Shown piece by piece: positions 1 through 7,834 of a stretch of 64,000 nt of DNA. Below the pieces are notes generated by a model. That model saw only the letters and a program-made list of their open reading frames with translations. It was not told the DNA's origin and made no database searches. The stretch's first letter is position 1. Each line of letters opens with the position of its first letter. The DNA is from JAGHKQ01 sp041920565 (GTDB lineage Bacteria; Bacillota; Bacilli; Bacillales; Bacillaceae_G): positions 1 through 64,000 of the forward strand of contig JBHGXS010000047.1 in NCBI GenBank assembly GCA_041920565.1, read 5' to 3'. A program made the position numbers and the translations under genes.

Positions 1-1
1 A

Positions 2-115
2 AATTTACTCAAGAAAACAGCAAGAAAAAAGATAGAACTTCCTAAAGTCGAAAAGGTACCAGAAATCCAAACAGAAATAAGATCATTAAGTTATTATAGC
101 TATCTATTGCATTGA
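2..115 (+). CDS. istA: IS21-family transposase IstA, C-terminal fragment (cut by window edge)
   Basis: An open frame entering from the left edge encodes the last 37 residues of a protein ending VPEIQTEIRSLSYYSYLLH. The stop lies 14 bases before the istB start. That position, directly ahead of istB, and the basic, hydrophilic tail identify it as the end of the IS21 transposase, whose DDE catalytic core would lie outside the window. The identification rests mainly on the partner gene; the fragment alone is too short for a domain call. Confidence 0.75.
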   Translation, partial: NLLKKTARKKIELPKVEKVPEIQTEIRSLSYYSYLLH

Positions 116-129
116 ATGGAGTGGCTGGG

Positions 130-885
130 ATGAAAAACGAACAAAATGAACGATTGACGAAAATCTTAAAAGATTTGCATCTAAAAGAGATCAGTGAGAT
201 TTATGAAGCAGAGGCTGAGAAAGCAGCAAAAACAAAACTAAGTTATGTGGGATATTTATCGAAATTAATGGAAGCCGAAATACTCTCTAAAACGGATCGC
301 TCCATCAATCGAAAGATTTCGTTAGCTAGGTTCCCTAAAGTATCGACGTTAGAAGAGTTTGATTTCGCCTTTCAACCATCTATCAACGATACGTACATTA
401 GAGAACTAGCTAACTTAGGTTTCCTAGAGAAGAAAGAAAATATTATCTTAATGGGACCGCCAGGTGTGGGGAAAACACACTTGGCCATCGCCCTAGGAAT
501 CAAAGCGTGTATTGCCAAATATCGTGTGGCCTTTTATTCAGCGAAAGAGATGATGGATTTACTCTATTCCTCTCTTATTGAAAATACGTTAACAGAGAAA
601 ATTGAATCTCTGGCACGTATTCACCTTTTAGTGATCGATGAACTTGGTTACATGCCGATTGACAAAGAAAAAGCAAATTTGTTTTTTCAATTAATCAGCC
701 GGCGTTATGAAACAGGATCCATTATTTTAACGACCAATATGCCGTTTGACCAATGGGATCAAGTATTTGGAGATCACATTATTTCATCAGCCATTCTGGA
801 TCGTTTAGCTCACCACTGTCACATCTTTAATATTAACGGAAATAGTTATCGAATGAAAGAAAGATTATCTAAGATTGAGGCTTAA
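130..885 (+). CDS. istB: IS21-family helper ATPase IstB
   Basis: AAA+ ATPase of 251 residues that helps the IstA transposase capture target DNA. A P-loop GPPGVGKT is at about residues 109-116 and a Walker B ending LLVIDE at about 166-171; the N-terminal helical region resembles the DnaC/IstB family, and the length is normal. I chose ATG 130 because GGAG sits seven bases upstream; a TTG at 112 would overlap the istA stop. With the istA tail it forms the usual istA-istB operon. The gene is intact, so the element may be active if istA is complete to the left. Confidence 0.93.
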   Translation: MKNEQNERLTKILKDLHLKEISEIYEAEAEKAAKTKLSYVGYLSKLMEAEILSKTDRSINRKISLARFPKVSTLEEFDFAFQPSINDTYIRELANLGFLEKKENIILMGPPGVGKTHLAIALGIKACIAKYRVAFYSAKEMMDLLYSSLIENTLTEKIESLARIHLLVIDELGYMPIDKEKANLFFQLISRRYETGSIILTTNMPFDQWDQVFGDHIISSAILDRLAHHCHIFNINGNSYRMKERLSKIEA

Positions 886-955
886 GGGTGGGTCAAAATT
901 CAGTGCAAAAGGTGGGTCAATTTTAGTTGACAATCTACACTCTTATTTCTTATAA

Positions 956-985
956 AAACAGGCAACCGTTTGGCTGCCTGTTTCA
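956..985 (+). terminator. Rho-independent terminator outside the IS end
   Basis: AAACAGGCA and TGCCTGTTT form a nine base-pair stem (956-964 / 975-983) with an inner CC/GG extension. It follows the IS end at once, so it probably belonged to the chromosomal gene left of the insertion. Confidence 0.6.
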
Positions 986-1033
986 TTTATATGAAAAAAA
1001 GAGTGAAAGTAGAAGCTTTTTTACAAAAGGAAA

Positions 1034-1059
1034 AGAATCCCTGAACTATCAGGGATTCT
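1034..1059. repeat. Perfect inverted repeat (terminator-like hairpin)
   Basis: AGAATCCCTGA (1034-1044) pairs perfectly with TCAGGGATTCT (1049-1059) around a four-base loop. No T-tract follows on either strand, so its role is unclear; it lies between two terminators. Confidence 0.5.
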
Positions 1060-1073
1060 AATTAGTATTAAAT

Positions 1074-1103
1074 AAAAAACGACAGCTTCATGCTGCCGTT
1101 TTT
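1074..1103 (-). terminator. Terminator of the DUF2626 gene
   Basis: On the minus strand AAAAACGGCAGC and GCTGTCGTTTTT form a stem with one G-T pair, followed by T-rich sequence, six bases after the stop of the gene at 1109-1354. Confidence 0.8.
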
Positions 1104-1108
1104 GGGGT

Positions 1109-1354
1109 TTAGTGACCTTCCACACCAGGAACCATAAGGAAAGTTGTATAGTATGTAAAGCCGATAAAGAATATGGTTAAATAAGCGCCAAAGATATAAA
1201 TGTACATACGTTCTGTTAATTTTAAATACCCTAATAAAACAAAAAAGCCTGTTTGACCGAAGAATAATAGCGCAGTAGTATGCATGTGCCCTAGGTAGAA
1301 CATCACGGCGAAAATACCTGTCCAGAAGCCTAGCACGCGAAACATACGATCCAT
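1109..1354 (-). CDS. yqgY: DUF2626 small membrane protein (YqgY-like)
   Basis: 81-residue hydrophobic protein with about three membrane segments (roughly residues 5-25, 27-45 and 50-75). I recognise it as the Bacillaceae-specific DUF2626/YqgY family, which has no known biochemical function; its place beside the comG region matches the yqg-yqh order of B. subtilis. The ATG is preceded by an AGGGGAGGGG ribosome site. It has its own terminator and is probably monocistronic. Confidence 0.85.
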   Translation of the reverse strand: MDRMFRVLGFWTGIFAVMFYLGHMHTTALLFFGQTGFFVLLGYLKLTERMYIYIFGAYLTIFFIGFTYYTTFLMVPGVEGH

Positions 1355-1528
1355 AATTTCCCCTCCCCTTTGGACGTATTCTCTATTCTCATATATTATA
1401 AATTAATTTTCTTGCTATTGTAAACATTTACACGAAGAAAACTTGGCTGCTATAGAAAACGGTTATCTCATTAGTATGAGCAAGGATCCTGCAAACGAAT
1501 AGAAAAGCGCCTTAAAAATGTGGCGCCT

Positions 1529-2227
1529 TTACTTCAAAGAAAGTTTATAGTTACATGATTTGCAGTCTTTTAACAGGCTTTCGTTTCGGGTAAGTTCAAT
1601 ATTTGGAAACAAGGTCTCAAAAAGTCCCTTCATCATGAAGCCATGCATATTGCAAATAGCGCGTTCTTTTTCCAGAGCCACTTCTTTAAATGGGCAATTA
1701 TATACTTGATAGAAAATTTTTGTTTGATCTTCATTTACTTGGAACTCTGGAGAAAGACCCAGTGTCATGGTCGCTTCTTTCATAATATTGATTTTTTGTT
1801 CAAAAGAAAGATCTGCTGCAGAAACATTCAAATGAAGAAGGTGCCGTTCCATAAGCTCTTTGCCGAACTTTTTGCCGGTTTCATATAATGCTTGCTCGCC
1901 CGCTTCTCCTAAATTCATTAATGTATCAATCGCGATTTTAGCAAGCATTTGGTAATCACGAAACGGAAATTGAAGTTGCACCACTTCGTCGGATAAGCGG
2001 TATAAACGGCTCGGTCTTCCGCCTTTTCCTGTTTTCTGTGTTTCTGAAACAAGCATGTGAACATCTTCCAGTTTTGTGAGATGAAGTCGTGCAACGTTAG
2101 GATGTATATTAAACTGTTCAGCAATCTCGTGAACGGTCACATCGTCATGTTTTTGAGATATATATTGATAGATATAATAGCGGGTTGGATCTGATAACAC
2201 ATTTGTAATTTTTAGTGTTTGTTCCAT
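1529..2227 (-). CDS. ArsR/SufR-like helix-turn-helix regulator with C-terminal cysteine cluster
   Basis: 232-residue transcriptional regulator. Residues 5-75 form a winged helix-turn-helix of ArsR/DeoR type (VHEIAEQFNIHPNVARLHLTKL) with a basic wing GKGGRPSRLYRL. The C-terminal half has four cysteines at about 178, 192, 222 and 225 (NCPF, ICNMHG, DCKSC), resembling the metal or Fe-S binding region of SufR-type repressors. The ligand is not known. I chose ATG 2227 because AAGGTGG lies eight bases ahead; the GTG at 2239 has no spacing from that site. Divergent from comGA, it might in principle influence the competence promoter, but nothing in the sequence shows that. Confidence 0.75.
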   Translation of the reverse strand: MEQTLKITNVLSDPTRYYIYQYISQKHDDVTVHEIAEQFNIHPNVARLHLTKLEDVHMLVSETQKTGKGGRPSRLYRLSDEVVQLQFPFRDYQMLAKIAIDTLMNLGEAGEQALYETGKKFGKELMERHLLHLNVSAADLSFEQKINIMKEATMTLGLSPEFQVNEDQTKIFYQVYNCPFKEVALEKERAICNMHGFMMKGLFETLFPNIELTRNESLLKDCKSCNYKLSLK

Positions 2228-2342
2228 TAGTTTCGCCACCTTTTAGCCTTATCAGTAATACCAACATTATAATATACAAAATGTTTTATAATAACAGAAA
2301 AAGGCAAGGATTCATGAATTGTTCATATTTTAACATTTAGAA

Positions 2343-2377
2343 AAAATATGGTTTTCATACATTTAAAATGGAAAAAT
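2343..2377 (+). promoter_or_regulatory. Candidate ComK box pair of the comG promoter
   Basis: AAAATATGGTTTT at 2343-2355 matches the ComK box AAAA-N5-TTTT exactly. A second, imperfect AT-box begins at 2365 (AAAATGGAAAAAT). Two such boxes ahead of comGA are the known architecture of late-competence promoters. Binding is inferred. Confidence 0.6.
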
Positions 2378-2435
2378 TGTCATTTCTCTTTTGCGTTCTT
2401 TCCTGATATACATAAAGAGAAGGAGGCGACAGACG

Positions 2436-3482
2436 ATGGATACTATTGAAACACTGGCCAATGAAGTATTGGATGGAGCGTTCAGCTTGAAGGCATCAGA
2501 TATTCATATTGTGCCCAGAAAGAAAGATGCAGTTGTACAGCTGCGAGTAGGAAAGGATTTAATAAACGCAGATAGGATTACAAAGGAACAATGTGAAAAG
2601 CTAATTTCTCATTTTAAGTTTTTGGCTGCGATGGATATCGGAGAGAAGCGCAAACCGCAAAATGGGGCTCTTGTATTAGAGACCGCGCACGGGCTTATGA
2701 GCTTGCGAATGTCTACTCTTCCTACTATTAATAGCGAAAGCTTAGTTATTCGGATTCATCCTCAAAACAAGGTACAACCTTTATCTCAACTCTCTTTATT
2801 TCCAAGCTCTGCAAAAACCCTTCTTTCGTTTATGAATCATTCTCACGGACTTATTATTTTCACCGGGCCGACCGGAAGCGGAAAAACAACGACGCTATAT
2901 TCATTGCTTGAGACGGCGCGAGAAAAATTCAATCGGAGTATTGTCACTCTTGAAGATCCCATTGAAAAAAGAAACGATGAGATGCTCCAAATTCAAATAA
3001 ATGAAAAAGCGGGAATTACGTACGCAGCAGGTTTAAAGGCTATTTTGCGGCATGATCCCGATATTATTTTAGTAGGAGAAATTCGTGACGAAGAAACGGC
3101 GAAGGCAGCAGTGCGTGCCAGTTTGACGGGACATTTGGTGCTTACAACATTGCACACAAAAGATGCAAAAGGAGCCATCCTTCGGTTAATCGATTTTAAT
3201 ATTTCAATTCAGGAAATTGAGCAGTCATTGTTGGCGGTAGCAGCTCAAAGACTGGTTGAGCTGCAATGTCCGTTTTGTAAAGAAAAATGTTCTCTTTTAT
3301 GTAAGAAGTTACGAAAAGCACATCGATTAAGCGTATATGAGCTGTTGTATGGTCATTCTTTACGCGAAGTTATAAAAGAAGCGAAAGGGGAACCAGCGGC
3401 CTATCAATACGTTACCTTAGAAAAAGTATTGAAAAAGGGATATGCTCTTGGATATATAAAGGAAGATGATATATGTGTATAA
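2436..3482 (+). CDS. comGA: Competence pseudopilus assembly ATPase ComGA
   Basis: Secretion ATPase of the GspE/PilB family that powers the competence pseudopilus used for DNA uptake, on the cytoplasmic face of the membrane. 348 residues, about the family's normal size. Walker A GPTGSGKT is at about 144-151, Walker B ILVGEIRD at 211-218, a histidine-rich segment TGHLVLTTLHTKDA follows, and a cysteine cluster CPFCKEKC is near 278-285. The start at ATG 2436 follows AGGAGG. It is the first gene of comGA-GG, behind ComK-type boxes, and its end overlaps comGB. Confidence 0.96.
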   Translation: MDTIETLANEVLDGAFSLKASDIHIVPRKKDAVVQLRVGKDLINADRITKEQCEKLISHFKFLAAMDIGEKRKPQNGALVLETAHGLMSLRMSTLPTINSESLVIRIHPQNKVQPLSQLSLFPSSAKTLLSFMNHSHGLIIFTGPTGSGKTTTLYSLLETAREKFNRSIVTLEDPIEKRNDEMLQIQINEKAGITYAAGLKAILRHDPDIILVGEIRDEETAKAAVRASLTGHLVLTTLHTKDAKGAILRLIDFNISIQEIEQSLLAVAAQRLVELQCPFCKEKCSLLCKKLRKAHRLSVYELLYGHSLREVIKEAKGEPAAYQYVTLEKVLKKGYALGYIKEDDICV

Positions 3483-4515
3483 GCGCGGAGGAAAGAAATG
3501 GAGCATAAAAGAACAAGCGGTATTTTTGAAACAGCTTGGCGAATTGCTGGAAAAAGGATATTCTCTTTTGCATGCGTTAGAATTTCTACAAATTCAATTA
3601 CAAACCGAAAAACGGAACGATATTCGACAATCTATTGAGGCATTGAAAAACGGAGACAGCCTGTATGCAATTTTTTACCGTCTGCAGATGCATCCAGATT
3701 TATTAAGTTACTTGTATTTTGCAGAACAGCATGGAGATATCGCTTATGCTCTGCAAAAAGGCAGCACATTATTAAGTAAAAAGCAAAAGCGGCAAGAAGA
3801 ACTAAAGAAAATACTCCGTTATCCCGTCTTTTTATGTGTTTTTTTGTTTTTCATTTTTATTATATTTAACACGGTTTTACTTCCTCAGTTTTCCACACTG
3901 TATGCATCATTCCATACGGAATCTTCTCTGATTACTACTTTGCTTTTATATTCAATAAAAATACTTCCTATATTGTTGGGGGCAGCTGTCCTATTCACCA
4001 GTGTCATAGTTATGCTTTACTTTTTATACTTCAAAAAGTTACATCCGATTGACCAAATGAACTGGCTTTTAAAAATCCCCTTTGTAAAACAAACGTGCCT
4101 TTCCCTTAACTCTCAATATCTTTCCTCTCAACTAAGCAGTCTGCTGTCTGCCGGACTATCCGTACTCGAGGCACTGGCACTTATGGAAAAACAAAAACAT
4201 CACCCGTTCTTTCAACATGAGGCGAATACCATTAAGCAAATGCTTATTAACGGAGAGCGGTTTGAAACTGTTGTGGCTGATCGAGCGTATTATGAAAAGC
4301 AGCTGATTTATGTCATCATGCACGGACAAGCCAATGGGACATTGGCAAAAGAATTGTCTGATTATAGTGACATGGTCATGGAAAGGTTAGAAGCGCATAT
4401 CAGCAGGTTATTTGAGGTCATCCAGCCTTTACTATTTGCTGTTGTGGGAATTACGGTAGTTATTCTGTATCTTGCAATGCTGCTCCCCATGTTTAAAATG
4501 ATCCATTCTATATAA
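3475..4515 (+). CDS. comGB: Competence pseudopilus membrane platform ComGB
   Basis: Polytopic inner-membrane platform protein of the type II secretion/type IV pilus F family, which passes force from ComGA to pseudopilin assembly. Three hydrophobic segments lie near residues 120-140, 160-185 and 320-340, between two repeated cytoplasmic domains (SLSQ..SGLSVLEAL type). The frame overlaps the end of comGA. GTG 3475 has the AAAGGAAG site nine bases upstream, whereas ATG 3466 touches it, so GTG is my choice; the difference is three residues. Confidence 0.93.
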   Translation: MYKRGGKKWSIKEQAVFLKQLGELLEKGYSLLHALEFLQIQLQTEKRNDIRQSIEALKNGDSLYAIFYRLQMHPDLLSYLYFAEQHGDIAYALQKGSTLLSKKQKRQEELKKILRYPVFLCVFLFFIFIIFNTVLLPQFSTLYASFHTESSLITTLLLYSIKILPILLGAAVLFTSVIVMLYFLYFKKLHPIDQMNWLLKIPFVKQTCLSLNSQYLSSQLSSLLSAGLSVLEALALMEKQKHHPFFQHEANTIKQMLINGERFETVVADRAYYEKQLIYVIMHGQANGTLAKELSDYSDMVMERLEAHISRLFEVIQPLLFAVVGITVVILYLAMLLPMFKMIHSI

Positions 4516-4528
4516 GGAGGAATTCTAC

Positions 4529-4828
4529 ATGAATGAAAAAGGGTTTACTTTATTAGAAATGTTACTGGTCATGCTTGTTATATCAGTGCTGCTGCTGCTG
4601 ATTATTCCTAATGTCGTCACACAGCGTACGGCTGTTCAAAGCAAAGGATGCGAAGCTTTAATTAAGTCTGTTGAAGCGCAGGCACAAGCTTATGAGCTGG
4701 AACATAATAAATTGCCAACTATTGCTGAATTAAAAACCGGAAACTACATTACAACAGAAACCTGTCCTGACGGAAAAACGTTGAGCATTGATACCGATAC
4801 CGGAGAGGTAACTGCAAAATCTCAATAG
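4529..4828 (+). CDS. comGC: Major competence pseudopilin ComGC
   Basis: 99-residue major pseudopilin. The prepilin signal is clear: a short basic leader, the cleavage motif KGFTLLEML, then a single hydrophobic helix to about residue 28. ComC peptidase would cut after the glycine and methylate the new phenylalanine. It starts at ATG 4529 after AAGGAGG. Like its orthologues it carries a few cysteines (two here, CEAL and CPDG) that may form an intramolecular disulfide. Third gene of the comG operon. Confidence 0.95.
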   Translation: MNEKGFTLLEMLLVMLVISVLLLLIIPNVVTQRTAVQSKGCEALIKSVEAQAQAYELEHNKLPTIAELKTGNYITTETCPDGKTLSIDTDTGEVTAKSQ

Positions 4829-4839
4829 GATATTAAACA

Positions 4840-5277
4840 ATGAAAAGCGAAAAAGGGTTTACTTTGATTGAAATGCTTCTTGTCTTGTTAATCGTTTCGA
4901 TGCTAAGCGGAATTGCATATGTTAACCTTATCCCTTTATATGAAAAAAAGAAAATAGAGCAGTTTTTTGAGCAATTGAATGAAGATATTTTATTCATGCA
5001 AGAACTTGCAATTAGTACAAATAAAAGGACAAATCTGCAATGGTTTCCGCAATCTCATCGATATATTATTCAGCAAACATATGAAGAAGGACCTGTTCTT
5101 GTCCGCTACTACGACAGGGGAATCCAGGCGGATTTGCACACTTTTCCCAATATCATGACATACACAGGTAGCGGCAATATCAATCGAGGAGGCACTATTT
5201 ATGTGTATTACAAACAGAAAGCATACAAAATTGTATTTCAATTAGGAAAAGGGCGCTTTTATTACAATGAAATGTAG
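4840..5277 (+). CDS. comGD: Minor pseudopilin ComGD
   Basis: 145-residue minor pseudopilin with the cleavage motif KGFTLIEMLL near residue 5 and one N-terminal membrane helix. It probably helps start or cap pseudopilus assembly together with ComGE-GG. The gene begins eleven bases after comGC and overlaps the start of comGE by eleven bases, which suggests translational coupling. The ribosome site is weak (AGGA). Confidence 0.93.
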   Translation: MKSEKGFTLIEMLLVLLIVSMLSGIAYVNLIPLYEKKKIEQFFEQLNEDILFMQELAISTNKRTNLQWFPQSHRYIIQQTYEEGPVLVRYYDRGIQADLHTFPNIMTYTGSGNINRGGTIYVYYKQKAYKIVFQLGKGRFYYNEM

Positions 5278-5602
5278 CAAGGGTTATGTTTTAGCGGAAA
5301 TGTTAGCAGGCTTAAGCATCCTATTGATGATTTGCAGTTTTCTCCTTCCTACAACCATTTACATTCTTCAGGAACGCAAAAATATGGAATTTCTGCAAAC
5401 AGCTAATATTCTTCTAAAAGAAGAAGTTTTTTTTATTGTGAAAAACAATCTCCCGGCTACTAAAGTAAGAACAGTTAATAATAAAGACTATTTTATTACA
5501 TGGAAGGAAGCAGAAGGAGAAAATGGAGCTCATGTTTGCGTTCGGTGGCAGGACGTGAAGAAAAGGGAGGCGGAAAGGTGCAGGTATGTTAAAGTCTCTT
5601 AA
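5267..5602 (+). CDS. comGE: Minor pseudopilin ComGE
   Basis: 111-residue protein with a variant type IV prepilin signal, KGYVLAEMLAGLSIL, and one N-terminal hydrophobic helix; about the size of B. subtilis ComGE. The start lies inside the end of comGD and the stop lies inside the start of comGF, so the three genes are tightly coupled. The identity comes from operon position as much as from sequence, because minor pseudopilins diverge strongly. Confidence 0.9.
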   Translation: MKCSKGYVLAEMLAGLSILLMICSFLLPTTIYILQERKNMEFLQTANILLKEEVFFIVKNNLPATKVRTVNNKDYFITWKEAEGENGAHVCVRWQDVKKREAERCRYVKVS

Positions 5603-6035
5603 AGAACAAGAGGGTTTTACATTAATTGAAATGTTAATATGTCTCTCCATCTTTTTTATTATTTTCCTTATCACACCACGTTTACAGCCTTTTTTATTTT
5701 CTATGCATGAATATAAAGGAATAAGTTTATTTGAGTGGAATGTCTTTTTAAAGCAGACGGAGATAGAGTTTCGTGAAGCTGTCTCTATACAAGAGACAGG
5801 AGAAAAGCTTCGATTTCGTTCTCGTACTAACGAACTCATTACCTATCAACTGAATGGGACACGGCTCATTCGCAAAGTCAATCAATCCGGTTATGAGATT
5901 TTGCTGCAAAATGTTCGCAGTGTAACATTCCAATTATCTGAAAACAAGCTAAGTATTACAGCTGTTGACACACAAAATACAACTTACACAAGGTTAATTA
6001 CCAGATTTCATGCATTTGAGGTGAGCGGTAAGTGA
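5586..6035 (+). CDS. comGF: Minor pseudopilin ComGF
   Basis: 149-residue minor pseudopilin. The leader ends in the canonical EGFTLIEMLI cleavage site and is followed by a single membrane helix (about residues 10-32) and a beta-rich extracellular domain. It overlaps comGE at its start by 17 bases and comGG at its end by four bases (GTGA), consistent with coupled translation of the operon. Confidence 0.92.
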   Translation: MLKSLKEQEGFTLIEMLICLSIFFIIFLITPRLQPFLFSMHEYKGISLFEWNVFLKQTEIEFREAVSIQETGEKLRFRSRTNELITYQLNGTRLIRKVNQSGYEILLQNVRSVTFQLSENKLSITAVDTQNTTYTRLITRFHAFEVSGK

Positions 6036-6418
6036 AAAACGAGAACGGATTCGTTTTACCTGCTGCTGTCATTTTTTCGTTTATTATCGTCGCGTTTTTT
6101 ATTCATCAAGCGAATCTTTTATTGCTCGAAAAGAAGTTTTATGCTGAAAGCGAGGAGATAACGGCATTGGATGTTCTCATGAATAATACGATCCATGATT
6201 TTCAAAAGGAAATAGATGCAGCCTCTTCTCAAACAAGCAATACATTCATATTTCAATATGAAGAAGGCATAGGAGAAGTGTCTTATTCTATTGACTCGGC
6301 TCCGACAATTTTGCATGTAGCTGTTACATGCACGACTGTTAAGAAACGAAAATATGAGGTAAAATTTCAATATAACTCAGCAAACGGTCAAATTTTAAAT
6401 TGGAAAGAGGAGAGGTAA
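6032..6418 (+). CDS. comGG: Competence protein ComGG
   Basis: 128-residue last pseudopilus component. The N-terminus NENGFVLPAAVIFSF keeps the glycine-phenylalanine cleavage site, but the usual glutamate at position 5 of the mature protein is replaced by an alanine-rich stretch, as in ComGG of other Bacillus. One membrane helix follows. GTG 6032 overlaps the comGF stop by four bases; the gene ends four bases before aroK. Confidence 0.88.
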   Translation: MKNENGFVLPAAVIFSFIIVAFFIHQANLLLLEKKFYAESEEITALDVLMNNTIHDFQKEIDAASSQTSNTFIFQYEEGIGEVSYSIDSAPTILHVAVTCTTVKKRKYEVKFQYNSANGQILNWKEER

Positions 6419-6422
6419 AGAA

Positions 6423-6920
6423 GTGCGAGCCATTTATATAACCGGATTTATGGGAGCCGGAAAAACAACAGTCGGTAGAGAGTTAAGTGTAAAATGGAAT
6501 GTCCCTGTCATTGATACAGACGAATATTTAGAACAAACGTTGAAAAAAAAGATCACTCGCATATTTCAAGAAGAGGGAGAAGGGGCTTTTCGTGAATATG
6601 AGAGTAAAATTTTGCGCTCCCTTCCCACGCAAAATGTCATTATCACAACTGGTGGAGGAATAGTCATAAAGGAAGAAAACAGGAAATGGATGAAAGAGCG
6701 CGGGAAAGTTGTTTATTTGTATTGTGATCCTGTTAAAATTGCAGAACGGCTGAAACATGATACAACAAGACCGTTGTTTAATCAAGCTGACGTTAACTCG
6801 TTTATCGAGTTGTTTCATTCCAGACAACCATTTTACCAAGAAGCAGATATTATTATTGACACTACAAACAGGCAGCCGGCAGATATTGCAGAAGAAATAG
6901 AAAAAATGATTAAAGAGTAA
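6423..6920 (+). CDS. aroK: Shikimate kinase
   Basis: 165-residue cytoplasmic enzyme that phosphorylates shikimate at O3 in aromatic amino acid synthesis. The P-loop GFMGAGKTT starts at residue 8; IDTDEYLE carries the conserved aspartate, TTGGGIV the shikimate-binding glycine triplet, and TTRPLF the conserved arginine of the lid region. GTG 6423 lies four bases after the comGG stop, with GAGGAGAGG ahead of it, so it can be read on the comG transcript although its function is unrelated to competence. Confidence 0.94.
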   Translation: MRAIYITGFMGAGKTTVGRELSVKWNVPVIDTDEYLEQTLKKKITRIFQEEGEGAFREYESKILRSLPTQNVIITTGGGIVIKEENRKWMKERGKVVYLYCDPVKIAERLKHDTTRPLFNQADVNSFIELFHSRQPFYQEADIIIDTTNRQPADIAEEIEKMIKE

Positions 6921-6973
6921 AAAGCCGGATATACTATTCATTTAGAGATATTTTTTATCGGCGGTGATATAGT

Positions 6974-7174
6974 ATGTCCACAAACGACTATGTAAAATTT
7001 GTTACACAGCAATTTGTTGCCTATATGGATAGGCCAAAATCTGATCGGCAGCAAAAACGTGAGCAGCGAAAACGGGAAAGGGAACCGTTTCTTGTACGAT
7101 GGTTCGGTATTTTGCCGCTTTGTATTACCTTATATTATAATAAGATTCGTCAATCAAAACAGGAAGATGGTTAA
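6974..7174 (+). CDS. yqzE: YqzE family small membrane protein
   Basis: 66-residue protein with a highly basic middle (RQQKREQRKRER) followed by one hydrophobic segment (residues 41-58). It matches YqzE, which follows comGG in B. subtilis, and its place here after aroK keeps that synteny. The ATG follows GGCGGTGA. Function unknown. A second frame over the same bases has no ribosome site. Confidence 0.88.
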   Translation: MSTNDYVKFVTQQFVAYMDRPKSDRQQKREQRKREREPFLVRWFGILPLCITLYYNKIRQSKQEDG

Positions 7175-7301
7175 ATATTTTTGAAGAGAGCTTAATTTAA
7201 TAATTGTAAAAAATTACATGTATGAAGAATTATTTCTTATATGTTAAACTAATATGCGATGCATATAACATAGTTCGTTATATCGGCAAATACCTTAGCA
7301 A

Positions 7302-7338
7302 AGGGGCCTTCCGTATCCGGAAGAGCCCCTCTTTTTTT
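7302..7338 (+). terminator. Rho-independent terminator (yqzE side)
   Basis: AGGGGC-CTTCCG pairs with CGGAAG-GCCCCT around a short loop and is followed by TCTTTTTTT. It may end the comG-aroK-yqzE transcript or a short RNA starting nearer to it. Confidence 0.85.
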
Positions 7339-7349
7339 GCAATAAAAAA

Positions 7350-7367
7350 TCCCGCTCGATAGGCGGG
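7350..7367 (-). terminator. Minus-strand terminator-like hairpin
   Basis: On the minus strand CCCGCC-TATCGA-GCGGG is followed at once by ATTTTTTATT. No minus-strand gene lies upstream of it, so it is an orphan or ends an unannotated antisense transcript. Confidence 0.5.
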
Positions 7368-7462
7368 GGGCTAAAAAACAGCTTGTTGTTTTTCTCGTTT
7401 TATACGTATGTTTTGAAAGAAAACGGTCTATAGTTTACTAAATAAAGAAAAAGGGTGAAATC

Positions 7463-7582
7463 ATGAAAGAAAAGAAGCAGCTTCCAGCTTGGATGTTAGT
7501 ATTGTTTAGCTTATGTGCCGGTATAGTTACTGGATTTCTAGCTATTATTATGTATATTGCGCTGCAAGCATTATCCCATTAG
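7463..7582 (+). CDS. Small single-pass membrane protein, unknown
   Basis: 39-codon ORF with basic leader MKEKKQ, one hydrophobic segment (about residues 8-36) and a short tail. AAGGGTGA lies seven bases before the ATG, which favours real translation. I do not recognise a family. It stands alone between yqzE and ykuU. Its promoter is not clear. Confidence 0.55.
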   Translation: MKEKKQLPAWMLVLFSLCAGIVTGFLAIIMYIALQALSH

Positions 7583-7784
7583 GTATATCATCTTGCGAAG
7601 CAGCGGCTTTCTGAATCTTATTTGCAATGAAAAGAACCCTGTTGTAATGCCAAGCAACAAACGGGAACACTAAATATAAAGATAATATCGAATTTTTCTT
7701 CATAGGAAACCTTCTCATAAAGCCTTATCTTACTGTAAAATTCAAAAAATTTACATAATTTTATAATTGAGAAAAGGAATCAAT
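7583..7784. other. Intergenic region ahead of ykuU, no gene seen
   Basis: AT-rich sequence with stop codons in all frames. I see no hairpin with a T-tract and no convincing ORF. The regulatory part upstream of ykuU is listed separately. Confidence 0.5.
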
Positions 7785-7799
7785 TTATAATAATTATAA
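7785..7799 (+). promoter_or_regulatory. PerR box upstream of ykuU
   Basis: TTATAATAATTATAA is a perfect match to the Bacillus Per box TTATAAT-N-ATTATAA. It lies eight bases before the -35 hexamer of the ykuU promoter, so PerR could repress transcription until peroxide oxidises it. Confidence 0.85.
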
Positions 7800-7806
7800 T
7801 TTGATG

Positions 7807-7834
7807 TTGACTTTAAATTAAAAGTTAGTATAAT
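7807..7834 (+). promoter_or_regulatory. Sigma-A promoter of ykuUV
   Basis: -35 TTGACT (7807-7812) and -10 TATAAT (7829-7834) are separated by 16 bases. The start point would be near 7841, about 53 bases before the ykuU ATG. Confidence 0.75.

Larger units (their letters stand above)
1..939 (+). mobile_element. IS21-family insertion sequence, right portion
   Basis: The istA tail and complete istB are followed by two direct copies of GGTGGGTCAA (887-896 and 911-920), typical of the multiple terminal repeats of IS21 elements. The sequence after the second copy, TAGTTGACAATCTACA, ends with the ACA expected at an IS21 right terminus, so I place the right end at about 939. The left end and the target duplication are outside the window. 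Confidence 0.8.
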
